DNA of 64,000 bases from Triticum aestivum (lineage: Eukaryota > Streptophyta > Magnoliopsida > Poales > Poaceae). The translations under genes were made by a program, and so were the position numbers. The first letter of the stretch is position 1, and the number at the start of each line of letters is the position of its first letter. Location of the stretch: positions 509,806,741 through 509,870,740 of the forward strand of contig NC_057809.1 in assembly GCF_018294505.1 (NCBI RefSeq), written 5' to 3'. This document shows, one piece after another, positions 12,440-24,700 of the stretch. The notes under the pieces are model-generated. The model saw nothing but the letters and a program-made list of their open reading frames with translations, did no database searches and was not told the origin of the DNA.

Positions 12440-12885
12440 CTATGTAAAATATTTCAATGCAACAACAAATGCGATCATAATCGCAACCAAGGTAACAATT
12501 GATCCAACGGCATAATGATACAAAGACTCGGTATGAATGGCATATATTCTAATCTTTCTAATCTTCAAACGCATTGCAACCATCCTGATCTTGTGATCAT
12601 TGATGACATCCGCAACATGCAACTGCAATATCATCTTCTCCTCCTCAATTTTTTTATTTTTTCCTTCAAGTAATTGTTTTCTTCTTCAACTAAATTTAAC
12701 CTCTCGATAATAGGGTCGGTTGGAATTTCCGGTTCACATACCTCCTAGATAAATAAAATCTATGTCACATTGGTCGGCATAATGGTCATAAACAATAAAT
12801 GAACCAAATAGTTATAAAAGATAATATATACCACATCCGAATCATAGACAGGACGAGGGCCGACGAGGGCGGATACCAAAACCAT
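12440..12885 (-). CDS. Small coiled-coil/membrane ORF (third CACTA gene), copy A
   Basis: Two exons are inferred. Exon 1 starts MVLVSALVGPRPVYDSD (ATG at 12,883-12,885) and ends at a GTATAT donor; exon 2 follows an AG acceptor near 12,745. Exon 2 encodes a charged, heptad-like segment rich in Glu and Lys, then HVADVINDHKIRM, then a hydrophobic segment (VGSIVTLVAIMIAFVVALKY) that looks like a C-terminal membrane anchor. The same gene lies in B (45,628-46,073) and C (16,324-16,709), always on the strand of the transposase. An A-run near 12,650 puts the two halves of exon 2 out of frame in both A and B. I know no family for it, and its role is unknown. Confidence 0.5.
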
Positions 12886-13284
12886 CGCACTATATAATAA
12901 CAAGCAATAATAAAAGTAAGAAAATTATACAAGTATCTATCTAATCATACAAGTAAGAATTTTTTCTTTTAGAAAGAAGATAAGAACAAGAGGCTCACCA
13001 CGGTGGTGCCGGCGACGAGATCGGCGTGGGCGATCGACGGCAGTGAAGACGGGGACGAGACTTGACGGACCGGTAAACCTAGACAAATCTCGAGGAAAAT
13101 GGAGCTTGGAGGTCAAGCTTCGGGAGTAGAAAGCTTAACTAGTGTGGCTCGGGTATTTCATCAAGCGCTTCATGTGCATAGGAGGTGAGCTAGAGCACCA
13201 CAAAGCTCTCCCCTCGCCGGCCAGAAAAAACAGAGCAGTGTGGAGTGCTCTGCTCGCCGGTGATGGGGTATATATAGGCACCTC

Positions 13285-13575
13285 ATTGGTCCCGGTTCGT
13301 GGCTGGAACCGGGACTAAAGGCCCCATTTTTGTCCCAGTTCCAGCCACAAACTGGGACCAATGGATGTGGGCCAGGAGCGAGGACCAATGGTCCCGGTTC
13401 GTGCCTGGAACTGGGACAAAAGGTTGCAGACGAACTGAGACCAATGCCCCACGAGGTCCGGCCGGCCACCTGGGCTCACGAACCGGGACGTATGCCTCCA
13501 TTGGTCCCGGTTCGTGACTGAACCGAGACTAATGGGCTGGCCAGGCCTGAACCAAAGCCCTGTTTTCAACTAGTG
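13285..13575. repeat. Right subterminal repeats and terminus of CACTA A
   Basis: Direct and inverted copies of TTGGTCCCGGTTCGTG and matching GAACCGGGAC words lead to the terminal CAACTAGTG at 13,567-13,575. Confidence 0.85.
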
Positions 13576-14102
13576 GAAACATAAACCCCAGTTTATGCAC
13601 TATTCTGTAAGGGACCGAGTGGATCCTAGAGTTTAATGCTATGGTTAGAATTTATTCTTAATACTTTTCTCGTAGTTGCGGATGCTTGCGGGAGGGTTAA
13701 TCATAAGTAGGAGGTTTGTTCAAGTAAGAACATCACCTAAGCACCAGTCCACCCACATATCAAATTATCAAAGTAGAGAACACAAATCAAACCAACATGA
13801 TGAAAGTAACTAGATGAAATTCCCGTGTACCCTCAAGAACGCTCTACTTATTATAAGAGACCGTTTTGGCCTGTCCTTTGCCTCAAAAGGATTGCACTAC
13901 CTTGCTACATACTTGTTACTATTATCGTTACTTGCTCGTTACATATTATATTGCTATCAAGCTACTCGCTACTTACAGTCTCAGCACTTGCAGACATCAC
14001 CTTACTAAAAACTACTTGTCATTTCCTTCTGCCCTCGTTGGGTTCGACACTCTTACTTATCGAAAATAGCTACAATTGATCCCCTATACTTGTGGGTCAT
14101 CA
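13576..14102 (+). mobile_element. 3' end of an LTR (Gypsy-type style), cut by CACTA A
   Basis: The stretch runs from the CACTA A border to a typical LTR end, GATCCCCTATACTTGTGGGT followed by CATCA (ending at 14,102). Immediately after it the TNP2 frame of CACTA C resumes. CACTA A therefore entered this LTR, and the LTR had entered CACTA C. The rest of the LTR lies beyond A, outside the window or lost. Whether it was a solo LTR or a complete element cannot be seen. Confidence 0.7.
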
Positions 14103-14103
14103 G

Positions 14104-16236
14104 TATTTCAAGGGGTATAATTTGAAACATGCCTGGACTCACAAGACATGCTTGTGGGATCTGCCTTACTTCAAAGACCTCCTTTGCCCACACAACATCG
14201 ACGTGATGCACACTGAGAAGAATATCACCGAGGAACTTTTTGGTACATTATTCGGCATAGATGGGAAGTCAAAGGATAATACTAAGGCTAGATACGATCT
14301 GGAGGCACTGTGTGATATGACGTTACAAAACATGAAAGAACCGAAAGGAAAGCAGAACTGGACGAAGCCAAAGGCATGGTTCAATCTTGGAAGGCCAACT
14401 ATGAGTGAAATTATCTTGTGGGTGCAACAACAGTTGATGTTCCCCGATGGGTATGCAGCGAATCTAAAGAGGGGAGCGAGTCTTGCTAAATTGAAGATAT
14501 TTGGTCTCAAGAGTCATGATTTGCGCATATGGATTGAGCGGGTAATGCCGGTGATGTTGCGTGGCTTCATCCCTGAGGATGAATTCCTAGTAGTGGTAGA
14601 GCTAAGCTATTTCTTCCATGTTCTTTGTGCGAAAGAACTATCTCCTGGCCTGCTAGAAGAAATGGAAGAGTTGGCGCCGGAGTTGATCTGCAAGTTAGAG
14701 AAGATCTTTCCGCTGGGCTTCTTTAATCCAATGCAGCACTTGATTTTGCATCTCCCAACTAAGGCAAGATTGGGGGCCCATGAAAATTCATTGGTGCTAC
14801 GCAACTGACAGGACACAGAAGACGCTACGAGAAAAATGTAAAAATAAATATAGAACTGAAGCATCGATGGCTGAGGCATTCATATTGAGGAGGCGGCAAA
14901 CTTCGTGGCAGCACACTATGAAGCCAAAAATCTTCATTTGCATAATCCGAAGCCTTGGTACAATGCTAAAGACCCTAAAAAGGGTGGATCCAACCTCATC
15001 CTATTCAAAGGGGATCTCGCACCCGCTGGTGCTTCTAATTCCTTAACGTTGGATTTCGAAGAATGGTAGATCATTTCGTTGTATATCTTCACCAACCTAA
15101 CAGAATTGCGGCCGTACATCGAGTAAGTTCTCGGTACATTGTTCCACAACTTCTAATTCCTTTGAACTGCTCTTATTCCCGGATAAATTTGATACAGTCG
15201 ATACATCGCCAAATTCTCGTATGGAGCAGTGATCCAAAATGATTCCGTCGAAGAGTATGAGCTTCTGGCAAAGGATGGAGGCGGCTGTCCCGGTTTCATC
15301 TCTTGCTTCAAACAAACGGTAATTTCCATTAGACCATTTCATTTCTTTGTCTAATTTGTGGCTAATGTAACAATCCCTTTCGTATTAAACTTGTAGGATA
15401 ATTCTGAGTCTATGGACATCGAATTGAGACAAGTCGCTATGGTTTTGACTTTAAGGTTCGTTCATTTGACAAATACGACATCAACGGGTATCTCTTTCGT
15501 ACCTATGGCAAAGTGCTATCTATGGCCGACCGAAAGTCAACAAATTGCCGTGTCTCTGCTATCGGCGAAGGAGATACTGAGTATTATGGAAGAGTTGAAG
15601 CAATTTATGAACTTCAATTCTATGGTGCAAACCCACCAAACGTCGTAGTCTTCAAATGTTATTGGTTCCAGCCGAAGGAAACTAGAAGGAGTCATGGACA
15701 CTTAGGGGTAGTGGAAATCAAACAAAGAACCCATTTGGATGTTCCCGATGTCTATATAAGGCTCAACAGGCAACACAAGTTTTCTATCTACCATGGGCCT
15801 ATCAAAGTGATCCAAATCTCAATGGTTGGGATGTCGTTTATGTAGTGCCGCCACGTGTTAGACCACCTCCCCCCAATGAAGAGGATTATGAACCTCATAT
15901 TAAACCAGAGACATATGAAGGAGAATTCTCCCAACAAACACGTCTGTCCAAAAAACGTTTCATGAACCGCTCTACTTCACCCAGAACATTGAAGTAGATA
16001 GCGACAGTGAACCCGACTTCACCCCTGAGCCGGAACAAGAAGAGCCTGAACTAGAAGAGGTTACTGCTGCGGATGACCTGTCAATGCTTGACCGATTACA
16101 TAAAGGTGGCCTTCCACATGATGATGCATTTATTAATGATGATGATGATCATGTCATTACTGATAGTGATGATGATGATGATGAATTTATTGATCCCGGA
16201 GCATTTATAGAACCCGACGACCCAGATTATTATTAG
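14104..16236 (+). pseudogene. TNP2 transposase remnant (element C), C-terminal two thirds
   Basis: The frame opens inside the transposase with YFKGYNLKHAWTHKTCLWD, then LPYFKDLLCPHNIDVMHTEK, the conserved linker after the catalytic core. A DUF4218-type region follows (LPTKARLGG near 14,755, KTLREKCKNKYRTEASMAE near 14,820), then a DUF4216-type region (YYGRVEAIYELQFYG near 15,575) and an acidic Asp-rich tail ending DPDDPDYY before a stop near 16,236. Frameshifts and stops near 14,780-14,880, 15,065 and 15,640 break it, and GT/AG-like gaps at about 15,120-15,200 and 15,320-15,395 may be old introns. It comes from a different CACTA lineage than A and B. Confidence 0.85.
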
Positions 16237-16323
16237 GTATTCAATTTTTTATGTTGTACATGATTTATATAGTTACTTGTATAATCTTCTTACTTTGTAT
16301 GATTGTTTCTTATACATAGTGCC

Positions 16324-16709
16324 ATGGTCTTGATTTCCATGCCTGTCGGCCCTCGCCTGCTTTATGATTCGGATGTGGTAAATTCTCTTTTATAACTATT
16401 TGTTGCATTTCGCATTTATGACAATTATGGCCATCACGTTGACATAGAGACATTCTAATCTTGGAGGTATGTGAACCGGAATTTGAAACTGACCCTCTTG
16501 TTGAGAAGTTAAATTTAGTTGAAAAAGAAAATGAGTATTCGAAAGAAAAAATTAAAAGAATTGAAGAAGAGAAGATAACATTGGAGTTGTATGTTGCCGA
16601 TGTTGTCGATGATCACAATATGAAGATGAATGCAATGCGCTTGAAGATGGATGCAATGCGCCTGAAGCTTAAGAAGATTAGAAAATATGCCATTGATAAT
16701 GAGGCTTGA
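16324..16709 (+). CDS. Small coiled-coil ORF (third CACTA gene), copy C
   Basis: Exon 1 reads MVLISMPVGPRLLYDSD (ATG at 16,324), with a GTAAAT donor near 16,378. Exon 2 (from about 16,464) reads VCEPEFETDPLVEKLNLVEK, then a Glu/Lys-rich heptad-like segment and LELYVADVVDDHNMKMNAMR. A TGA at 16,707 replaces the TGG Trp of copies A and B, so the membrane segment, still partly visible downstream, is not translated. The frame through the A-rich stretch is intact here, unlike A and B. It lies downstream of TNP2 in C but upstream of TNP2 in A and B. Confidence 0.5.
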
Positions 16710-16877
16710 TATCATTATGTCATTGGATCAATTTTACCTTTGTTGCGATCTTCATCGCATTTGTTTTGATGAGGGTAAGTTTCCTCTAGTGATTTGCTTA
16801 ACAAATGCATACTTAGCTTATTTTCCTCGTAACGGCATAATTACCCAAGTTAGATAAAAATGGCATTTTTACCTACG

Positions 16878-16985
16878 TTTGATAGAAGAAGAAGAAGAAG
16901 AAGAAGAAGAAGAAGATAAACAAGAGGAGAGGAGAAAAAGAAAGAGAAGAAAATTTCTTCTTCTTCTAGCTAGTCTTCTTCTTAT
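16878..16985. repeat. GAA/TTC hairpin of CACTA C
   Basis: A (GAA)n run is followed by a purine-rich arm and then a TTCTTCTTCT arm. It resembles the hairpins in A and B. Confidence 0.65.
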
Positions 16986-16999
16986 TCTTCGGTGCAACC

Positions 17000-17449
17000 T
17001 GGGGGACACTGGGCTGGCCTATATGGTTGCTTTGTCGTCCGTTGGCAGACGACAAAGTCCTTTGCATCTTTGCCATTTGCCAATGGACGGCATAGCATGC
17101 AACGTGTCAGCTACCTGGGCTGGCCTACATGGGCACTTTGTCGTCCGCTGACAAACGGCAAAGATGCAAAGGTCTTTGCCATCCGCCAGCAGACGACAAA
17201 GCATGTCGTTAAGCCCCTAACGGCCCTAACCTGCCACGTGTGCTGTCCAAGCTCTTTGCCGTCTGCTGGCGAATGGCAAAATCCATTTCATCTTTGCCGT
17301 CCGCCAGCAGACGACAAAGAACCCTTTGTCGTAGCTTATTCAATAGGACCTTATGCTGTCTGCTGACAGACGACAAAGGCCTTTGCCGTTCGCTAAGCAT
17401 GCCTTTGCATCAGACATGGTTGACGGCAAAGTGCCTGATTCTTGTAGTG
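17000..17449. repeat. Subterminal repeats of CACTA C
   Basis: Direct and inverted copies of CTTTGCCGTCCGCCAGCAG and ACGACAAAG words fill the last 450 bp before the terminus. Several overlapping open frames here are by-products. Confidence 0.85.
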
Positions 17450-18699
17450 TCATACGATTATCCGACATCTTTTGGTAGAAGCAAATAAAACACACATGTA
17501 ATATATATTAATTAAATCATACTATTAATGGCATTAGTGTAAGACAATTCAATGACGGATGAGTCCACAACTATCCACCCATATTCCCATTGGAATAACA
17601 ACACATCTTTCTCGAAAACTACAATGGTAAGTTACTAGTGGCTGATTATATGCTTAAAATAAAGTTATACAATAACGTTAATGCTTGCATGCACTCTCAA
17701 GATCAACTTCACTTTTGTGCAATGCATATATGTTAGCAAAGTGGCCCTCGCACATGCATACACACAATCATTGCACTTAATTTTGATGTGTCATACACTT
17801 GTTTGCGAGCAATGCATGTATGTTAGTAAAGTGGCCTACACACATGCACAGACAATGTCTTAGAATGTCTATTATTTTATAATTTGAGATTAGTTTGATT
17901 AGTTAACTATTAGAATGAAGATAGCCCAACGCTATATGTCTCCATGAAACTTGTTATTTGATTTTCTAACTACTTGAGTAATATGGCCAACTTGTGTATC
18001 TTTGTTCTCATAGGCCCAAGGAAAAATATGTTCTTTTTAAAAACTGGATGGTGTTTAAAGTATATGCACTATGTTACTTAAACACTATGAACTTACAGGG
18101 TTTTCTTTTGTCCGACGTGGTTTTTCTGCTCCCCGTAATTTACTTGCCATAAAGAGGAACAAGAAGTTGAAGCTCTACTAATTTCCATAAAGTATGAACT
18201 AAAATATGAATTTACTAACAATATATCAAGACATTTTAACATAAATATAACAAATATTTTTTTGGAACATAGAGGTAGTCCTAACTATAAGATCATGTAA
18301 AGTTGGATAATTAATAACATTTTTATTAAAAAAAGTACTTGTAGTATAAACACTTTGATATGGAACTAACAAATAGTATAAGTAATAAATCAAATGTATA
18401 TGCAAATTCAGAATCCATACGATTATCTGACATCTTTAGGTTGATGTAAATAAAATCTCCATGTATACATATTAATCAACTCATACTGTTAATGGCATTA
18501 CTGTAAGCCAATTCAATGAAGGCAGAGTCTAGAATTGTCTACCCATCTACCCATTGGAAAAACAACACAACTGTCCTAGAAACTACGGCGGTAAGTTACT
18601 AGTGGTTGATTATATGTTTAAAATAAAGTAATATGAGCACATTAACTCTTTCATCCACTCTCAAGATCGACTTGACTTTTGTGCAATGCATATATGTTA
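17450..18699. repeat. Tandem array with about 1-kb unit, left portion
   Basis: One and a quarter units of the repeat that resumes at 46,964. The anchor CACTCTCAAGATCGACTTGAC or a variant occurs at about 17,690 and 18,656. The portion is bounded by CACTA C on the left and by the Mutator-like element on the right. The last nine bases (TATATGTTA, 18,691-18,699) are the target duplication. Confidence 0.9.
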
Positions 18700-19954
18700 A
18701 GGAAACACTATCCTACATATGTCTGATGCGTGGCATTTGTCAGACTGGTCACCAGCCATCGATTCGTCTTCGATCTCACGGTCGAGATCAGCAATCAAAA
18801 TCCTGCCCCAGACTTTATTTTCCAAAATGCCTTATTGTCAGGCCCACGCCCTCGATAATCTCTCATCATTAACCCAAATTAATTGAACCCAGTCTCCTGC
18901 CTTGATCGCTCCGCCATTCCCCTCGTCGTCCTGGATCCAACATCCCACCCCGCCTCTACACAACATCCGCTCGACCTAGCTGTACACTTCTCGTTCGGCG
19001 GCTGCGTGGGGTTGGTGCACGACCTGCCAGGTGAGACCTCATGAACTCACTATCGTACTTATCTCCACCACGACCAGGCCCTGCTCCACTTGCAGCCATG
19101 ACCTGCGGTCCACCTCGCCGGAGGGGCTTCTTTGTTCTAGAACGAAGCCAACCCCATCTGGCTGGAGCAACTACACTACCATATGATTTGTCCACCCCAT
19201 CCCCATCTGGCATATGGTTTGTGTCATCTCTCTTTGAGACTGTACATTGCTGTTAATTTTGTCATAACTGATTTATGAGATTTGTGTGATCTCTCTATGT
19301 CAATCCTCTGGTTTGTACCATGTATGTGGCCATGAAATTGGCATGTACTCCCTCCGTAAACTAATATAAGAGTGTTTAATGCTCTTATATTAGTTTACGG
19401 AGGGAATACATCATACAAACATACTTCCCAGTTGGCAATAATACTAGTTTTTGTTCCATTCTCAAATTTCCATGCTTCCATGTAACAATACATAATGTAC
19501 CCAGTGCCACTTTTTTGTGCTTCTACAATGTAATAATATTGCTTCGTTCACCGAGATAATTGCTATCATGGATCTACAGCGGATCCGTTAAATTTATATA
19601 TGTCAACAAAACAAAGAGATGCATCCTCATTTAGGCTGCAAGCTTAATTAGTTTCATTATTAATGTTTTATTATATGCTTACAACCAAGATGAGTAATGT
19701 TCAGTTGTCATGTTTTTCATGATTCCTACCATTTTTCATATTGTGTTTAAAAAATAAGCTTCTTACTTACAATGTGCTTCCATGCAACTATTTTGAGTAG
19801 ACATCTTCATGTCTCCGTTTATACACTCAATTCCATATCTTCATATTTGCTAACATAGTACATTTCTTATGTTCTTAGTGAACCCTAATAGTGAAGTAGG
19901 CCAAACCAGAGGCTATGCTCAAGAGTCCAACATCCGATCCCGCCATCCCATGCA
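18700..19954. other. Mutator-like element, left arm
   Basis: Holds the left terminal repeat, then GC-rich gene-like sequence (18,780-19,210) with a possible exon edge at CTGCCAGGTGAG near 19,024, then AT-rich sequence rich in ATGCTTCCATG words. The source of the gene-like part is not recognised. Confidence 0.4.
19348..19406. mobile_element. Short Stowaway MITE
   Basis: TA-flanked, near-perfect 59-bp palindrome with the Stowaway end CTCCCTCCGTAAACTAATAT and its inverse. It looks like an internally shortened member of the short Stowaway families of Triticeae. Confidence 0.85.
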
Positions 19955-21617
19955 TGATACGTCTCCAACGTATCTATAATTTTTGATTGCTCCATGCTAT
20001 ATTATCTACTATTTTGAATGTTTATGTGCTTTATTAACACTTTTATATCATTTTTGGGACTAACCTATTAACCCAGAGCGCAGTGCCAGTTTCTGTTTAT
20101 ACCCCGTTTTAGGATTTCGAAGAAAAGGAAAACCAAACGGAGTCCAATTGACGTGAAACTTTACGGAACTCATTTTTGGAAGGAAAGACGCCCAGAAGAC
20201 TTGGAGTGCACATCAGGGGATATGCGAGGAGGTCACGAGGCAGGGGGCGCGCCCACCCCCTGGGCGCGCCCTCCACCCTCGTGAGCTCCTCGTGGCCCCC
20301 CTGACGTACTTCTTCCGCCTATATATCTCCATATATCCTAAAAACATCATAGAGCACAATAGACCGGGAGTTCCGCCGCCAGAAGCCTCCGTAGCCACCG
20401 AAAGCCAATCTAGACCCGTTCTGGCACCCTGCCGGAGGGGGCAATCCTTCTCTGGTGGCCATATTCATCATCCCGGTGTTCTCCATGACGAGGAGGAAGT
20501 AGTTCTCCCTCGGGGCTGAGCATATGTACCAGTAGCTATGTGTTTGATATCTCTCTGTCTCTCGTGTTCTTGAGGTGGTACGATCTTGATGTATCGCGAG
20601 CTTTGCTATTATAGTTGGATCCTATGATGTTTTCTCCCCCCTCTACTCTCTTGTAATGAATTGAGTTTCCCCTTTGAAGTTATCTTATCAGATTGAGTCT
20701 TTAAAGATTTGACAACACTTGATGTATGTCTTGCCGTGCGTATCTGTGGTGACAATGGGATACCACGTGATTCACTTGATGTATGTTTTGGTGATCAACT
20801 TGCGGGTTCCGCCCATGAACCTATGCATAGGGGTTGGCACACGTTTTCGTCGTGATTCTCCGGTAGGAACTTTGGGGCACTCTTTGAGGTTCTATGTGTT
20901 GGTTGAATAGATGAATCTGAGATTGTGTGATGCATGTCGTATAATCATACCCACAGATACTTGAGGTGACACTGGAGTATCTAGGTGACATTAGGGTTTT
21001 GGTTGATTTGTGTCTTAAGGTGTTATTCTAGTACGAACTCTAGGGCTGTTTGTGACACTTATAGGAATAGCCCAACGGGTTGATTGGAAAGAATAACTTT
21101 GAGGTGGCTTCGTACCCTACCATAATCTCTTCGTTCGTTCTCCGCTATTAGTGACTTTGGAGTGACTCTTTGTTGCATGTTGAGGGATAGTTATGTGATC
21201 GAATTATGTTAGTATTGTTGAGGGAACTTGCACTAGTGAAAGTATGAATCCTAGGCCTTATTTCCTATCATTGCAATACCGTTTACGCTCACTTTTATCA
21301 TTAGTTACCTTGCTGTTTTTATAATTTCAGATTACAAATACCTTTATCTACCATCCATATTGCACTTGTATCACCATCTCTTCGCCGAACTAGTGCACCT
21401 ATACAATTTACCATTGTATTGGGTGTGTTGGGGACACAAGAGAGTTTTTGTTATTTGGTTGCAGGGTTGCTTGAGAGATACCATCTTCATCCTACGCCTC
21501 CCACGGATTGATAAACCTTAGGTCATCCACTTGAGGGAAATTTGCTACTATCCTGCAAACCTCTGCACTTGGAGGCCCAACAACGTCTACAAGAAGAAGG
21601 TTGTGTAGTAGACATCA
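19955..21617 (+). repeat. 5' LTR of F
   Basis: The LTR is 1,663 bp, TG...CA. A TATA-like CCTATATATCTCC lies at 20,318-20,330. The 3' LTR without its CACTA insertion is about 1,665 bp, so the two match in length. Scattered substitutions and small indels separate them. Confidence 0.9.
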
Positions 21618-21627
21618 AGCACTTTTC

Positions 21628-21645
21628 TGGCGCCGTTGCCGGGGA
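21628..21645 (+). promoter_or_regulatory. Primer binding site complementary to tRNA-Asp
   Basis: TGGCGCCGTTGCCGGGGA lies ten bases after the LTR end and is complementary to the 3' end of plant tRNA-Asp (...CCCCGGCAACGGCG plus CCA). Confidence 0.9.
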
Positions 21646-21741
21646 GGTTAGCGCTTGAAGGTATATCTTTAGATCTTGCAATCGAGTCTTTTAGTTTCTT
21701 GTTTTATCACTAGTTTAGTTTATAAAAGAAAACTATAAAAA

Positions 21742-24700
21742 ATGGAATTGAGTTTGTCTCATACGCTTCACCTTTTTAATATCTTTCGTGAGTATGATGA
21801 AAAGGATAATTGTGCTCAAGTGCTTGAAGAAGAAATCTATAAAATGTTTGGCACTAAATATTTGAATGATCAGCATGATTGCAATGTTGTTAGTATGAAT
21901 TCCTTGAATATCCATGATGCTAATGATATGCAAAGCCACAAGCTTGGGGAAGCTATGTTTGATGAAGATGATATTTTTTGTCCCCCAAGTTTTGATGAGA
22001 AAATTTATTATGATGAAAGCATACCTCCTATCTATGATGATTATTGTGATGACACATATGCTTTAAAGAATAATGCTAACAATGAAACTTGTCATTTTTA
22101 TTTCAATTTTCAATCCCATGATAGTTATTTCGTTGAGTTTGCTCCCACTACTATTGATGAGAAGAATTTTGCTTATGTAACATCCCAAATTTTCAATTTG
22201 GAATGTTATACATTAGGTTATCACTGTATATCATATTTTAGTTGGGGATTTCGTTATCTTCATATTTGAGTTTTTCTCAAATTTTGAAAATAGGATCATT
22301 GATTTTATTTATTTTATCTTCAATTATTTCTATAATAAAAATATGAGAGAGGGAATAAAATGACTTTCCCAAAATAAATAAATATTGAAGGTTTAATAAA
22401 AAATCAAGTAAGATTTTATTTCGGATTTTCTCGCTATTTTATTTGAATGTAGGAAAAATTGCACGTTTTCAAAACTGCATTTTAGGGCTAAGAAAATGTT
22501 CATCCTGTTCTAAATATTTTGTTTAGACGGTGAAAATTTGTTTTGGCATTTTTAGATTTTTATTTATATTTTTAGGACTTTTCTTAGTTCGGCGGGATTA
22601 TTTAAAAAAACTCCCGCGCGCCCAACTGGGCCGAAGGCCCAGCCGAGCCGGCCCAGCCGCCGCCGCCTCCCGCATCCAGATCGGGACCGGAGTCCCGATC
22701 GCCGCCGCCGCCGAGTCCGGGAGGGCCACGCCGCCTCAGGCCCTCCCGCAAGCCACCGCCGCCACCCCCCCTTTATAAACCGACCTGGGGCCCTGCCCTG
22801 GAGCCCCACAGCTGAAGCCGCCGCCGCCCTACCGCCTTGCGTCGCCGCCGCAAGCCACCGCCGCCCCGCCGCCTTGCGCCGCCGCCGCCAGGAGCCGCCG
22901 CCCCGCCACCTCACGCCGCCCACCACCACCGGAGCCCCGCCGGACCTCGCCGGAGCCCGAGCCGAGGTAGCCGCCCGCCACCCCGGTTTTCTAAGAAGAA
23001 CCGATCCAAATTTTTTAGAAACCCCAGGTTTTTTAGATCGGTTTTATCGGTTCTTTTATTTAGCGATCGTTCGCTTGTTCGTTCGTTTTAACGAACATGT
23101 TCACCGTTTAGTTTCAGATAACGAATGTTCGTTCGTTAATCTGTTCGTCAGTTTTTCTTTTTCCCGGATTTTTCATGATTATTTCTGATCGCGATTTCTG
23201 ATCCGATTTTCGTTTTAGTTTATCTTTTTGCTCGTTTATCGGAATCAGGCGATTCAAGCGCCTGGAGTTTCATCTCGAAACCCTCTTTCCATTTAACCAA
23301 CTCAAACAAGATTTTGCATCTGTAAAATTTGACTTAGATCCAGATTAGTAAACAAAGTTTGTTTGTTTCGCTGTTTGACTTTCGTCATTTCGTTTGATTT
23401 GATTCTTTTTGCAAACTGGAGTTCTTAAGTTGAACTTTCTGGTTAGTTTTCTTATTTGAGTTTTACCCATGCATTAGATGAGTACTTATTGTATGCTTGT
23501 TTGTTTGCGATAGAGTACCCGGAGTGCGCCGCTTGCTACTTTGAATCTCTAGGTTTCGCGGATCATCGACAAGGCAGGTAACACTTTTATCATACCTCTT
23601 TACTACCCAGTTTTATTGCATTAGATCAATCCTCAAACAATTGCATGATTAGGATCTAATTAAATTGTGGGTTTTGGGAAGTAGATGAGGTAGTACCTAT
23701 TACCTGTTTTATTATCAAACCCTTGGGAGTTACTTCTACGTTTGCTTATTATGCCATGCTATGCTAGTAGACGCGGATTGGGTGAGTGTATCCATGACAG
23801 ATGTGAGATTGATAAATTAATGGTTTATTTAAGGTGGCAACTTAAACACACATCTGGGTGGATTGAGGCACCTGGGTATTCCAGCGATTGCCTGTTTTTC
23901 TTTATGGACCGCCACTGAGGCTCAAAGGGATCATGAGATTATTCATACTAGAAACTTCCATGTGCAGCCACAAGCTACTATGGGCTCTAGCATAGTTGAC
24001 TAAGTCGTACGAACTCTTACAGTGGTAGGCTAGCAGATGTAGGGGATGTAGGTTGGTACTGTCTACCCGATCGTAAGGTGCTAGCACTTCTGAAAGACTA
24101 TGTCTCGGTCATCCGTTTCTCAAACATCATGCAGTGCGAGAATCCCAACGGAGGAGATCGAGTCTTGTGGGGAAAAGTGCGCAAACCTCTGCAGAGTGTA
24201 TACACTAAACGTGGTTAGCCGTGTCCCCGGTTATGGACGTCTTGAGTATCTAGTACTTGGATTATCATGTGAATCTCATCATGTTACTTTAATTAATATT
24301 GTTGGGTTTTAATGATGATACTTAATTGGGATTGAGAGGATGTCTATCTTCTCAATGTTTAACAACCACCATGATAGTTAAATAAAATTTATTCCTTTGC
24401 AGTAGGGAAAAATTGGCTTTATGCAAAAACTGTAACCATAGAGCTTTCCACCAGCCATATATGCATGTAGTATAGCGGTATTCTTTCATTACTCTCTATG
24501 TGTTACATTGCTAGCATATTCCATGTGCTGACCCGTTTTCGTGCTACAACGTTCATGTTGCAGACTTTTCAGACGACGAGTAAGGTGCCTTTAGGTCGTG
24601 GTTCTATACTCGGTGATGCCGTTGGAGTTGATGGACTCACTTATCTTCCAAGCCTTCCGCTGTTATCGTTATTAGATGGCCTTAAGCCATATTTATTGTA

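Larger units (their letters stand above)
1020..13575 (-). mobile_element. CACTA element A, left end unresolved, transposase deleted
   Basis: The right terminus reads inward on the minus strand as CACTAGTTGAAAACAGGGC and ends at 13,575. Subterminal TTTAGTCCCGGTT-type repeats precede it (13,285-13,540). The block order matches element B: hairpin region, 40-bp array, GC-rich block, internal subterminal repeats, AT-rich stretch, TNP2 and the small ORF, with the genes on the minus strand. The left terminus was not found, and the start given is only where B-like blocks begin. A differs from B by a 1.6-kb extra stretch (3,755-5,370), a hAT-like insertion, a 5-kb tandem array (6,140-11,060) and a 2.2-kb deletion inside the transposase gene. 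It cannot make its own transposase. Confidence 0.8.
14103..17449 (+). mobile_element. CACTA element C, 3' part
   Basis: The right terminus reads inward as CACTACAAGAATCAGGCAC and ends at 17,449. TCA follows, and the tandem-array sequence resumes, so C inserted in the 1-kb array. Its subterminal repeats use a different word (TTTGCCGTCTGCTGGCG and its inverse) from A and B. It carries a TNP2 remnant and the small third ORF on the plus strand. The left half is missing behind the inserted LTR. Confidence 0.85.

Noticed and set aside
17019..17400. Several frames with LPSADDKE-like repeats
   Set aside because: They are the subterminal repeats of CACTA C read in different frames.
21628..21645. tRNA-Asp gene fragment
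   Set aside because: Only 18 bases complementary to the tRNA 3' end, placed right after an LTR: a primer binding site.
22530..23188. Ala/Pro/Arg-rich frames
   Set aside because: They lie inside a solo LTR with defined ends and target duplications, and are composition-driven.
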